Source of the DNA: Larkinella terrae
GTDB lineage: Bacteria > Bacteroidota > Bacteroidia > Cytophagales > Spirosomataceae
Direction: 5' to 3'
NCBI RefSeq assembly: GCF_009668025.1
Contig: NZ_WJXZ01000004.1
Span: 62,001-126,000, forward strand
Length of the DNA: 64,000 bases
Below are positions 54,383-62,676 of the stretch, piece by piece. The notes below the pieces were generated by a model that worked only from the letters and a program-made list of their open reading frames with translations, was not told where the DNA came from and made no database searches. Position numbers and translations under genes: made by a program. Each line of letters opens with the position of its first letter. Position 1 is the stretch's first letter.

Positions 54383-55315
54383 ATGCGCTTCCGGCTGTTT
54401 CTGCTCTGTCTTGTTTTCTCCCACCAACTCTGGGCCCAGAAAAAAATCGTTATCACGGTCGATGATCTGCCGGGTGTTACCGACTATTACCGGACGCCCG
54501 ACGGACGGCTGATCATGAATCAGAAACTCATCCGGCATTTTCAGGCCCACCGCGTTCCGGCCATCGGTTTTGTCATTTCGCGCTGGTTGTACCACGAAGT
54601 CACGCCCGATCCGAATCAGGTCAACGTCCTGAAAGCCTGGCTCGACGCCGGTCTGGAACTGGGCAATCACACGTTTTCGCACAAAGACTTTACGGTTATT
54701 TCCATTCAGGAGTATTTCGATGAAGTGACTGGCGGAGAGAAGATTACGAAGAAACTGGTGGAACAGCGCGGGAAACCGTTCCAGTATTTCCGGCACCCGT
54801 ATCTCCGCAAGGGCGAAACACCCGCCAAAAAAGATTCGCTGGAGCGGTTTTTAGTTCAACACAACTACCGCGAAGCGCCCGTAACGGTCGATAATTACGA
54901 TTTTCTGTTTTCCCACGCCTACGACAATGCGCTGCTGAAAGGCGACACCGCGTCGGCGGCTGAGATCGGTCGGCAGTACCTGGATTACATGACGGCGTAT
55001 GTCCGTTACTACGAAGCACAATCGGATTCGCTGTTTAAGCGACAGATTCCGCAGTCGCTCCTGACGCACGCCAACACGATCAATGCAGTGTATATGGGCG
55101 ATTTACTGAAACGGCTGGCCCAAAGCGGTTATACATTTATTTCCCTGGAAGAGGCCCTGAAAGATCCGGCATACCGGTCGAAAGATGGCTATATTGGCAA
55201 AGGCGGGATTTCGTGGATGCACCGCTGGGCGCTGACGCAGGGCAAGAAAGGCGTTTTTTTCAAAGGCGAACCAGAGGTTCCGGCGATGGTTACCAAATGG
55301 GCCGAAAATCCGTAG
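54383..55315 (+). CDS. Exported polysaccharide deacetylase family protein
   Basis: A 310-residue secreted NodB-fold enzyme with signal peptide MRFRLFLLCLVFSHQLWAQ. Motif 1 is ITVDDLPG (the Asp-Asp pair), motif 2 GNHTFSH with the two metal-binding histidines, and motif 3 RHPYL. All are intact, so it should be an active metal-dependent deacetylase of N-acetylated sugars (peptidoglycan or other polymer) in the periplasm or outside the cell. The C-terminal part, with LLTHANTINAVY and TFISLEEAL, is normal for the family. Ends opposite the SDR gene with a palindrome between them. Confidence 0.9.
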   Translation: MRFRLFLLCLVFSHQLWAQKKIVITVDDLPGVTDYYRTPDGRLIMNQKLIRHFQAHRVPAIGFVISRWLYHEVTPDPNQVNVLKAWLDAGLELGNHTFSHKDFTVISIQEYFDEVTGGEKITKKLVEQRGKPFQYFRHPYLRKGETPAKKDSLERFLVQHNYREAPVTVDNYDFLFSHAYDNALLKGDTASAAEIGRQYLDYMTAYVRYYEAQSDSLFKRQIPQSLLTHANTINAVYMGDLLKRLAQSGYTFISLEEALKDPAYRSKDGYIGKGGISWMHRWALTQGKKGVFFKGEPEVPAMVTKWAENP

Positions 55316-55335
55316 AGACGCGATTAATCGCGTCT
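55316..55335. repeat. Perfect 20-bp palindrome between convergent genes
   Basis: AGACGCGATTAATCGCGTCT directly after the deacetylase stop codon. I recall GTAGAGACGCGATTAATCGCGTCT-like sequences as dispersed repeats in cyanobacteria and Bacteroidota; here it could also serve as a terminator for both genes, though no T-run follows. Confidence 0.7.
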
Positions 55336-55342
55336 GCACCCG

Positions 55343-56101
55343 TCAACCCGCCGTTAACCCGCCATCCATCTGGATCGCCTGACCCGTACAAAACGCGTTT
55401 TCATCCGAACACAACCACAAAATGGCCTGGGCAATTTCTTCCGGCTGGCCAAACCGCCCAATCGGAATCGCCCGGCGCAGGCGGTTTTCCATATCGGGCG
55501 AACTATTGATCAATTCGTCGACCATCGCCGAATGCGTATAAACCGGGCAAACCGCATTGACGCGAATGTTGTGTTTGACGTATTCCAGCGCTGCGGTTTT
55601 GGTCAGGCCCAGAACGCCGTGTTTGGCCGCCGTATAAGGCGCGGCTTTCACCAGTCCCCGAACGCCCGCAATCGACGAAAGATTGACGATTTTCCCCCCA
55701 CCCTGCAATAACATCTGCCTGATTTCGAATTGCATGCAGTAAAAAACACCGCTCAGGTTGACGGCCAGCATCCGGTTCCAGTCTTCGAACGTCTGATCGA
55801 CCAGCCGGGCGTAGGCACCCCCGATGCCCGCGTTGTTGATGCCAATATCCAACCGCCCGAACTGCCCGACGGTGTATTGCACGGCTTTTTCAACGTCATC
55901 AGGACACGCTACATCGCAGCTAATAAACCGGGCTTCCCGGCCGGTTTGCGTGATTTCGGCAACGGTTTGCTGCCCGTTCGTTTCGTTGAGGTCGGCCACC
56001 ACTACCCGCGCTCCGGCCTGCGCGAAAGCCAGGGCCGTTGCCCGCCCGATGCCGGAACCGGCTCCGGTGATGAAGGCTACTTGATTGGAAAAGTCGGCCA
56101 T
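55343..56101 (-). CDS. SDR family oxidoreductase
   Basis: A 252-residue classical short-chain dehydrogenase. The cofactor motif is TGAGSGIG (about 12-19), then NNAG near 90, the catalytic Tyr and Lys in YTAAKHG, and the C-terminal GQAIQMDGGLTAG. Preferred cofactor is likely NAD: the residue after the second strand is Asp in VVVADLNE. Glucose-1-dehydrogenase-like in overall sequence, but the substrate is not determinable. Convergent with the deacetylase gene. Confidence 0.93.
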   Translation of the reverse strand: MADFSNQVAFITGAGSGIGRATALAFAQAGARVVVADLNETNGQQTVAEITQTGREARFISCDVACPDDVEKAVQYTVGQFGRLDIGINNAGIGGAYARLVDQTFEDWNRMLAVNLSGVFYCMQFEIRQMLLQGGGKIVNLSSIAGVRGLVKAAPYTAAKHGVLGLTKTAALEYVKHNIRVNAVCPVYTHSAMVDELINSSPDMENRLRRAIPIGRFGQPEEIAQAILWLCSDENAFCTGQAIQMDGGLTAG

Positions 56102-56452
56102 GATCAGTCGGTTTTAAAAGATAAAAACCCATTTGTTTTGACAATCTCCGGTTAGCCTATCCTTCGCCGGTTCTTCGGAATCTAGTCCGAAGGACTTACC
56201 TATAGATAACGCCGGATGCAATCCGGGGATGACAGCTATAGACGTGATCCCCGAATTAACATTCGGGGTTATCCACGGTGAAGCCCTTCGGGCTTAGTGG
56301 GCTAAAAGACTTTGGAACTCAGGTACACCCATGAATACGATCGTAAAATGGAACAATTCAGTATCTATAAGTTCCATTTCACCCTAACTTACTGCCTTTG
56401 CGACCCGAACGGCTTTGGTTTGCTGGCGGCTTTCCACCAACTTTGGTCCACC
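56102..56452. other. 351-base intergenic gap with composite repeat
   Basis: Contains the paired palindromic element at 56184-56295 (listed separately). An open frame could extend the CPBP protein upstream to 56312, but it enters non-conserved sequence. No promoter match was found. Confidence 0.5.
56184..56295. repeat. Composite palindromic element: two inverted copies of a two-hairpin unit
   Basis: Unit 1: hairpin AGTCC-GAA-GGACT (56184-56196), spacer TACCTATAGATAAC, hairpin CCGGAT-GCA-ATCCGG (56212-56226). Unit 2 is the same design in the opposite orientation: hairpin CCCCGAAT-TAAC-ATTCGGGG (56249-56268), spacer TTATCCACGGTG, hairpin AAGCCC-TTC-GGGCTT (56281-56295). Aligning unit 2 with the reverse complement of unit 1 matches about 30 of 43 positions, so they look like diverged copies, as in REP/BIME or MITE-type repeats. 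Confidence 0.7.
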
Positions 56453-57391
56453 ATGCGTAACCTGATCCGCTACCTCCGCGAACACCTGAAAGCCGACTTC
56501 CGCGCCGATTTATACGGTTTTGCCGCCCTGTTTCTGGCGGTTTGCCTCAGCATTAATTATTACCTGGATTTCGAAGATAGTTACATCGATGCCTATCGCG
56601 GCCAAAACATCCGGATTCTTTTCTACTTTTTGCTGTACGCTTTTGCCTATTACTCCGGGGTGTTGCTGTGGACGCGGTTTCACCAGCGGATGGACATCTG
56701 GCACCGGCGCGATTTCTGGATTTACAGTTTGTCGGGACTGGCAATTTTCAGTTGGTATGCCGGTTTTTACGGGTTTAATGAATGGAGTTACGCGGTTTTT
56801 GGCGGCCAGGTTTACCAGTTTGCGTTCTATTGCCTCCGGAATTTGCAGTCGCTGCTGACGGTTATTCTGCCCTTGCTGCTGTTTTACCGGTTTATCGAAA
56901 AAGAACCGAACGGTTTTTACGGCATGCGCCCGAAGTGGAAAGGGCTGCAAATCTATTTCATTCTGCTGCTGTGCATGCTTCCGTTGATTACGTATGCTTC
57001 CTTCCAGCCATCGTTTCTCGAGTCGTACCCGACCTACAAAGACACCAACGCCAACGAGTTTTTCAACGTCCCGGAATGGGTAACGGCGCTGATTTATGAA
57101 TTGTCGTACGGCTGGGATTTCGTCCCGACGGAGTTGATGTTCCGCGGTTTTCTGGTCATCGGCATGGCGCGGATTCTGGGCCGGGGAGCGGTTTTTCCGA
57201 TGGTCATTACGTATGCCTTCATTCACTTCGGAAAACCGGCGGGCGAAGCGATCAGCTCCATTTTCGGCGGCTATATTCTGGGCGTCATCGCACTCCAGAC
57301 CCGGAGCATCTGGGGTGGGGTCATCATTCACCTCGGCGTTGCCTGGCTGATGGAACTGACGGCGTTTTTGCAATTGGGGCTGGGGAAATAA
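56453..57391 (+). CDS. CPBP (Abi/CAAX protease-like) intramembrane family protein with altered motif 1
   Basis: A 312-residue integral membrane protein with about eight helices, matching the CPBP glutamic intramembrane protease family. ATG 56453 (MRNLIRYLREHL) is the natural start; the upstream in-frame ATG at 56312 adds 47 residues of implausible sequence. The usual EExxxR motif is replaced by TELMFR (T226, E227, R231), so one of the two catalytic glutamates is missing; the later histidine motif is present (AFIHF, H258). The protein may be a variant protease or a non-catalytic scaffold. Shares an operon with the HAD phosphatase gene 31 bases downstream. Confidence 0.8.
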   Translation: MRNLIRYLREHLKADFRADLYGFAALFLAVCLSINYYLDFEDSYIDAYRGQNIRILFYFLLYAFAYYSGVLLWTRFHQRMDIWHRRDFWIYSLSGLAIFSWYAGFYGFNEWSYAVFGGQVYQFAFYCLRNLQSLLTVILPLLLFYRFIEKEPNGFYGMRPKWKGLQIYFILLLCMLPLITYASFQPSFLESYPTYKDTNANEFFNVPEWVTALIYELSYGWDFVPTELMFRGFLVIGMARILGRGAVFPMVITYAFIHFGKPAGEAISSIFGGYILGVIALQTRSIWGGVIIHLGVAWLMELTAFLQLGLGK

Positions 57392-57422
57392 CTCTCCCGA
57401 AAACGGATTACTCCTTGTCACC

Positions 57423-58070
57423 ATGAACTATAAACTGGTTATATTCGATTTCGATGGTACACTTGCGGACTCCTTTCCGTACTTTCTCCGCACGATTAAC
57501 AAGCTGGCTGCGACGTACAATTTTACCCCCATCAATCCCGAAGACGTTGATCAACTGCGCGGTCTTGATGCCCGGGAAATGATGAAAAGAGCGAAGCTGC
57601 CAGCCTGGAAAATTCCGCTCATTGCCCGATCATTCATCCAGTTGATGACGCGTGATATTGATCAGATCCGCCTGTTTGATGGTATTCCGGAGTTACTGAA
57701 GCAATTAGTCCGGCAGGGCGTCCGGTTGGCGGTAGTCAGTTCAAATAGTGAGGCCAATATCCGCCGGGTGCTCGGCCCGGAATGTGCCTCATTGATTACT
57801 TATTACGGATGCGGTACCTCGCTTTTTGGGAAGCAGCACAAATTCAGAAAGGCGATGGCGGTCAATGGCGTTGGACCTGCCGAAACCCTTTCAGTGGGCG
57901 ACGAAATTCGGGATATCGAAGCTGCGCGGGAAGTTAGCACTGCTTTTGGAGCCGTAGCCTGGGGCTATACTCGTCCGGATGTATTGAAAATGTACACCGA
58001 TATTGCGGTTTTCTACACCTCCGCCGACGTCATACGAGCCGTACTTGGACCCAACGCGGGTCATCTTTGA
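57423..58070 (+). CDS. HAD-superfamily phosphatase (phosphoglycolate phosphatase-like)
   Basis: A 215-residue HAD hydrolase with a helical cap of subfamily I. Motif I is FDFDGTLADS (the nucleophile Asp and general acid two residues on), motif II VVSSNS, motif III lysine near GKQHKFRK, and motif IV VGDEIRDIEAA. Such enzymes hydrolyse small phosphomonoesters such as 2-phosphoglycolate or sugar phosphates; the exact substrate cannot be read. Ends two bases before the stop codon of the convergent GT39 gene. Confidence 0.9.
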   Translation: MNYKLVIFDFDGTLADSFPYFLRTINKLAATYNFTPINPEDVDQLRGLDAREMMKRAKLPAWKIPLIARSFIQLMTRDIDQIRLFDGIPELLKQLVRQGVRLAVVSSNSEANIRRVLGPECASLITYYGCGTSLFGKQHKFRKAMAVNGVGPAETLSVGDEIRDIEAAREVSTAFGAVAWGYTRPDVLKMYTDIAVFYTSADVIRAVLGPNAGHL

Positions 58071-58072
58071 AA

Positions 58073-59722
58073 TCACTTAAACGCCGGTTTTCTTCTTAGA
58101 AAAACAAAACCGGCTTCTTCGCGGATGATCTCCAGATTCGGGTTGTAGCGGTATTGGTCGAGGTTGAAATTCCGGGTCACGAAAAAAACCGGTTTGTCGA
58201 CCGGGCCGTTGATCAGCCAATCTTCATTATAACTTTTTGGATTGGTTGGCGGTGGTTTCCGGAAATAAAACAGGTGGGCGTAGCTCTTGTATCCGATCGG
58301 TTCGATGTAAACATCCTGACCCTGTTTCGCTTCGTAAAAATCGATGACCGCACCCTGCGTGTAGCGTTCAATTTTGGGAATAATGGCCGGTAACACCAAC
58401 CACAACAAAACCGGTGTCGCCAGAAATAAGGTCACGACGCTCCCAACAGGGCGGTTTTTCCGTACTATCAGCAGCGCCAGAATCACCAGCCCGTAAGCCG
58501 TTCCGATCATCCATTCCCAGCCCTGCCACTCGACGGGCGCGCTCAGGTTGGCGACGGCGAACGGGTCTTTGATGTACGGCGTCAGCTCGGCGGCATGCAT
58601 GCCAATCAGCGGCAACGCGGTGATGAGCAACCCCAACACACCCCCAATCACGGCAATGCCGACGGTCAGCCAGCGGTTCCATTTCAACTGACCGTTCAGA
58701 TACTCGTACAAAACCGTTGCGGCCAGGTACGAAACCGGAAACCACGCCATCGACGAATAGTGAACAATTTTAGTTTTGACGATGGAAAACAGAATCATCA
58801 CGACCCAGAACAGAATGACCATCCAGCGCCGGAACGAAAGCAACTGATCTGATTTAGAATTCGTTACGCCTGCGAAAAAACCGCGAATCGCCAGCAGCGA
58901 CATGGGAAAACAGCCCAGCAAAACCACCACAAAATGGTAGTAAAACGGCTGCTGATGGCCCGCGTCTGGCGTTGAAAACAGGCGAACCTGGTAGCGGAAA
59001 AATTCTTCGAAAAACCAGAACCCGTTCTTGATCAACTCCAGACCAAACCAGACCGACGCCACGGCGAACGCACAACCAAAAAACAGCAAACCGTTCCGGA
59101 AACTCAAAATCGGGCGAAACCGCTGAAGGCCCCAATATACAAGAAATGTCAGGCCGAGCAGTAAACCGCCGACCGGGCCTTTGGTCAAAACCGCCAGACC
59201 GACGAACAGCCCCGAAAAAACCGCCAGCCGGATTGCGCCGGAGGTGCCGTAAGCCGAAACCGCCTGCGCCATGAACCAGACACTCAGGAAGATAAAAAGA
59301 TTGAACGTCGGGTCGATGATGCCGGATTTGAAATATAAATGGGGCGTTAAAGAGCCGAAATAGGCCAGCGCCCACAAAAGCCCGAATCGCTCGTTAACGG
59401 CTTTTTTACCCACCGCATACAGAACCAGCAACGTGGCAATTCCGACGAGGGCGTTGGGAAATCGGGCCGCAAATTCGCCAATGCCGAACACTTTCATCGA
59501 CAACACCTGAAGCCAGAAAAACAGGGGCGGTTTTTCCCAGAACGGTTGAAAGTTGATCTGAACCCGCGTGTAGTTGCCCGTCACGATCATCTCCCGCGCC
59601 GACTCGGCAAAGTTGATTTCGTCCCAATCGAAGAGGTGAACGCGGCCCAGAAACGGAAAATAAAACAACGCTCCGGCCAGAACAATCAACAGGGGAATAA
59701 AGCGCGACGGAATTCGGGGCAT
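58073..59722 (-). CDS. Glycosyltransferase family 39 (ArnT/PMT-like) membrane protein
   Basis: A 549-residue GT-C polytopic transferase. The catalytic Asp-Glu motif is in the first extracytoplasmic loop (LFDWDEINFAESAREM), and the later WEKPPLFFWLQ and HLYFKSGIIDPTFNL are typical of ArnT/GT39. About twelve helices run to about 430, with a soluble C-terminal domain after that. It uses a polyprenyl-phosphate sugar as donor to modify lipid A, proteins or other envelope acceptors. Divergent from the MogA/MoaB gene. Confidence 0.9.
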   Translation of the reverse strand: MPRIPSRFIPLLIVLAGALFYFPFLGRVHLFDWDEINFAESAREMIVTGNYTRVQINFQPFWEKPPLFFWLQVLSMKVFGIGEFAARFPNALVGIATLLVLYAVGKKAVNERFGLLWALAYFGSLTPHLYFKSGIIDPTFNLFIFLSVWFMAQAVSAYGTSGAIRLAVFSGLFVGLAVLTKGPVGGLLLGLTFLVYWGLQRFRPILSFRNGLLFFGCAFAVASVWFGLELIKNGFWFFEEFFRYQVRLFSTPDAGHQQPFYYHFVVVLLGCFPMSLLAIRGFFAGVTNSKSDQLLSFRRWMVILFWVVMILFSIVKTKIVHYSSMAWFPVSYLAATVLYEYLNGQLKWNRWLTVGIAVIGGVLGLLITALPLIGMHAAELTPYIKDPFAVANLSAPVEWQGWEWMIGTAYGLVILALLIVRKNRPVGSVVTLFLATPVLLWLVLPAIIPKIERYTQGAVIDFYEAKQGQDVYIEPIGYKSYAHLFYFRKPPPTNPKSYNEDWLINGPVDKPVFFVTRNFNLDQYRYNPNLEIIREEAGFVFLRRKPAFK

Positions 59723-59782
59723 GGCGTTGGGGTTGATGGCACAAAAGTACGGAAACTACCCAATCCATAGTACGGCAAACCG

Positions 59783-59790
59783 TATCTTTG
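59783..59790 (+). promoter_or_regulatory. Putative -7 box for the MogA/MoaB gene
   Basis: TATCTTTG, an exact TAnnTTTG match 24 bases before the ATG at 59814. No TTG at the expected spacing upstream. Confidence 0.45.
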
Positions 59791-59813
59791 CCGCATCATC
59801 TAAAACTCTGTCG

Positions 59814-60350
59814 ATGGCAACACCCATTCGCATTGGCGTCATTAATGTTTCGGACCGGGCCAGCGCGGGCATTTACGAAGATATTCCCGGCAAAGCCGTA
59901 GTGAATTTATTGACCAGTTACCTGAGCTGCGACTGGGAACCGGTTTACCGCGTCATTCCCGACGAACAACCGCAACTGGAAGCGACGCTGATCGAACTGG
60001 CCGACGCGGAAGGCTGCTGTCTGGTGGTAACAACGGGCGGAACCGGCCCGGCCCTACGCGACGTGACGCCCGAAGCTACGGAAGCGGTTTGCCAGAAAAT
60101 GCTGCTCGGTTTTGGCGAACTGATGCGGCAGGAAAGTCTGAAATACGTGCCAACGGCCATTTTATCGCGCCAAACCGCCGGAATTCGCAACCAGACGCTG
60201 ATCGTGAACCTGCCCGGAAAACCGACCGCGATTGGACAATGCCTGTCGGTGGTTTTTCCGGCCATTCCCTATTGCATCGATCTGATTGGCGGGCCGTATC
60301 TGACGACGCACGAAGACGTCATGAAGGTTTTCCGGCCTAAATCCGCCTGA
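59814..60350 (+). CDS. MogA/MoaB family molybdenum cofactor biosynthesis protein
   Basis: A 178-residue protein that adenylates molybdopterin before molybdenum insertion. It shows the family's IGVINVSDRASAG at the start, the phosphate-binding TTGGTGPALRDVTPEAT, and LPGKPTAIGQCL near the end. ATG 59814 (MATPIRIGV) is preferred; an in-frame upstream start at 59721 lies in the divergent neighbour's start region. MogA and MoaB cannot be told apart with confidence here. No other Moco genes are adjacent. Convergent with the TrpD2-like gene with one base between stop codons. Confidence 0.88.
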   Translation: MATPIRIGVINVSDRASAGIYEDIPGKAVVNLLTSYLSCDWEPVYRVIPDEQPQLEATLIELADAEGCCLVVTTGGTGPALRDVTPEATEAVCQKMLLGFGELMRQESLKYVPTAILSRQTAGIRNQTLIVNLPGKPTAIGQCLSVVFPAIPYCIDLIGGPYLTTHEDVMKVFRPKSA

Positions 60351-60351
60351 T

Positions 60352-61638
60352 TTACAATTTGTTACCCCGCCCGTCGAGTTGCCCTTCGATCCAGTCCATG
60401 CCCCGGCCGAGCAAAGCCTGCGTGAAACGGACGCGGTTGTCGAAGTCGTCGTTGGCGGTTTCGCCGTGCTTCATGAAGTCGCGGATAAGCCGAACGTTTT
60501 CGTTAACCTGCAAATTCATCACGATTTCGTCGCTGTCGGTTCGGTATTCGGCAAAAGCTGGCAGGTCGATATCGAAGTGCTGGTAGAACAAATGCCCTCG
60601 GGCCGTCCGAACGGCGCACAGGATTCCGCTGCTCCGGCTGGTCGAGGGCGACAGGCTTCCTTCCAGACCGCGTTTCATGACAATAACCGCGTCAAAACCG
60701 GCCATGAGCGCCAATTCCGCCATTTTCATCTGGAAAGGAACCTGAAAAACCGGGGTCACCAGAACGCGGGCGCTGCAGGGATTCATGATTTTTTCGAGCG
60801 TCGCCAGAAAAGGCCGGTTAATGATGACGCGCCGACGGTCGACCCAGCGGTTCAGCGCGGGCGAGAGCGCTTTCTGGTCGAGCACCCAGCCGAAAGGCTC
60901 CGGGGGCGTATTGATTTCGTGGTTGCTCTGTAACATCTGGCAACCCAGATACAGGTACAGATCATGGGCGTTGAGGGTATATTTCGGCCCTGGCGTCCGG
61001 CCCACCACCGACAGCGAACCGTAGCCGCGTTGCTCGAAAAAATGGGCCAGCAAGGGCGTAATCAGGTACGTATGCTCCACGCCGTCGAACGGTTCGGCGA
61101 GCTGAACCAGCGGCCGGTCAACGCAGCTCAGTTGCCGAAAACCGGGCGTGATGGTTTCCATCGCGGCATTGTAGAAGCCTTTGTATTCGTCGTTGGATTC
61201 AACCCGGATTCGTAAAATGCTGGTGGCCAGCCCTTTGAATGTCTCGCAGTCATCCTCCAGAAACAGGAAACTGCCCAGCTGGTGCGCTTCGCTGGCGCGC
61301 AGACTATGGCCTTTGAGCAGCTTTGTAGCAATGGGAAAAAGGTTCGTCGGTAAATCAGGACATACTTTATTGATAAAAAACGCCGGGTTCACAAAAGCGT
61401 CTCTTCCAAAAACAACTTCCAGCGATCGCTCCTCCGGAATGGAACCTTTGGCCAGCAAGGCCCCCAAAAACGCCCCTTTCTGCAGCGGGTCCGCCGTACC
61501 CGACAATAACACCTGTTTGCACTCTTCCAACAAAGCGGGCGAAAGGGGCCGACGGCCTTGCTTGCCAAAACCGATGTGTTGAATACCCCGGCCTAAGGCC
61601 GTTGTGGCAGGATCAGCAATGGATTGGGGTTGCGACAT
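60352..61638 (-). CDS. TrpD2/YbiB-like protein (anthranilate phosphoribosyltransferase superfamily)
   Basis: A 428-residue protein related to anthranilate phosphoribosyltransferase. The N-terminal helical domain contains LLSGTADPLQKGAFLGALLAKG, as in family 3 glycosyltransferases, and the central domain has FDGVEHTYLITPLLAHFF, aligned with the TrpD2/YbiB region that replaces the PRPP-binding loop of true TrpD. The canonical GTGGD motif is absent, so it is unlikely to be a tryptophan enzyme. YbiB-type proteins bind nucleic acid. The function here is unknown; the adjacency to MogA/MoaB is only an end-to-end contact. Confidence 0.72.
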   Translation of the reverse strand: MSQPQSIADPATTALGRGIQHIGFGKQGRRPLSPALLEECKQVLLSGTADPLQKGAFLGALLAKGSIPEERSLEVVFGRDAFVNPAFFINKVCPDLPTNLFPIATKLLKGHSLRASEAHQLGSFLFLEDDCETFKGLATSILRIRVESNDEYKGFYNAAMETITPGFRQLSCVDRPLVQLAEPFDGVEHTYLITPLLAHFFEQRGYGSLSVVGRTPGPKYTLNAHDLYLYLGCQMLQSNHEINTPPEPFGWVLDQKALSPALNRWVDRRRVIINRPFLATLEKIMNPCSARVLVTPVFQVPFQMKMAELALMAGFDAVIVMKRGLEGSLSPSTSRSSGILCAVRTARGHLFYQHFDIDLPAFAEYRTDSDEIVMNLQVNENVRLIRDFMKHGETANDDFDNRVRFTQALLGRGMDWIEGQLDGRGNKL

Positions 61639-61934
61639 AATTGATGGGAACCTTGGTATTTACCCTGAAATTACAAAAAGGGATAATTTTTGCTGATAAA
61701 TATGATTCGTTTTAAGCTGTATTTTCAATAAATACCCAATTTTTTTTGATATAAGGCTAATTTTTCGACCTATTTTTTGGATACTGACCACTTTTGCCAA
61801 ATTGGCTGGGTAACTTGTCGGTATGTCCAGAAAAACCGCCGGGGTGGTTATACGAGCAAAAGACAAGTCATCGAATGATTTACCGATTTGATATAATTAT
61901 TTTAAGAATATTTTGGATGCGTGTTTCAAAAGGG
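61639..61934. other. 296-base A+T-rich intergenic gap
   Basis: Separates the TrpD2-like gene and the PAP2 gene. Rich in A and T, with no convincing gene, hairpin or consensus promoter. Confidence 0.5.
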
Positions 61935-62582
61935 TTAAAACCGCAGACGCCGGTTGTGCCAGTTTTTCGGATTCTGGCCCCAATAACGGCTCAGTAATAC
62001 AAAAACCACAACGGACGAAACCGTCCCGATGACGGAGCCAACGTAGACATCTTCCACAAAATGCTGGAAAAGATATACCCGCGAATACGCCGTGATGACG
62101 GCTAGCAATGCCCAGAACCAACCCCGGTTTTTGCGATCGTCGAGCAAAGCCAGCAAAGAAAAAACCGCAAAGGCCGTGGTAGAGTGGCCGGACGGAAAAC
62201 TGTTGTAACTGTGAATATCCAGCCCGTCGATAATCCGGTATTGCCACTCGGAATGCTCAAAGTATTTCAGCGGCCGCAGCGATCCCGCAAAAACCACTTC
62301 TTTTAGCACGCGGACAATCAGGGTCGATAACAGAAATGAAGCCGCGCCCATCAACGCAGCCCGGAACGATCGGAACAGCAGCACAACGATGACAATAACC
62401 GCAAAGGCGCCATCGCCCAAATTGGTAACGTACTGAAAAAACAGGTCGCCGGTCGGCCAGTTGTGCGCATTCACCCACTGCATCAGCTCGGCCTTGCTGT
62501 AGAGCAGCATGAAGACGCCGACCAGTATGAAGAAAAAAAGATATACTATGAAAAAGGACCGATTCTTAATGAAAACTTCCAT
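61935..62582 (-). CDS. PAP2-family membrane phosphatase
   Basis: A 215-residue lipid phosphatase. The ATG at 62582 (MEVFIKNRSFFIVYLFFFI) gives a first membrane helix; an open frame extends to 62891 but overlaps the divergent GT39 gene and is rejected. The three PAP2 motifs are complete: K-x6-RP in KEVVFAGSLRP, PSGHST, and SRVYLFQHFVEDV (the SR-x5-H-x3-D motif). About six helices are visible. It likely removes phosphate from polyprenyl diphosphate or other lipid phosphates at the outer face of the inner membrane, recycling carriers for the nearby glycosyltransferases. Divergent from the GT39 gene at 62677. Confidence 0.92.
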   Translation of the reverse strand: MEVFIKNRSFFIVYLFFFILVGVFMLLYSKAELMQWVNAHNWPTGDLFFQYVTNLGDGAFAVIVIVVLLFRSFRAALMGAASFLLSTLIVRVLKEVVFAGSLRPLKYFEHSEWQYRIIDGLDIHSYNSFPSGHSTTAFAVFSLLALLDDRKNRGWFWALLAVITAYSRVYLFQHFVEDVYVGSVIGTVSSVVVFVLLSRYWGQNPKNWHNRRLRF

Positions 62583-62676
62583 AAATGGCGGAATTAAGGT
62601 ACAGAAATCAAGGTTATTGCGCAAAAAAAAGAATAAGCCGGTATATTGATACGGTTTTAATGAATCAGCACACTCT

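Noticed and set aside
56510-57424. 304-codon minus-strand frame opposite the CPBP gene
   Set aside because: Composition of an antisense shadow, no motif; the plus-strand frame encodes clear membrane helices.
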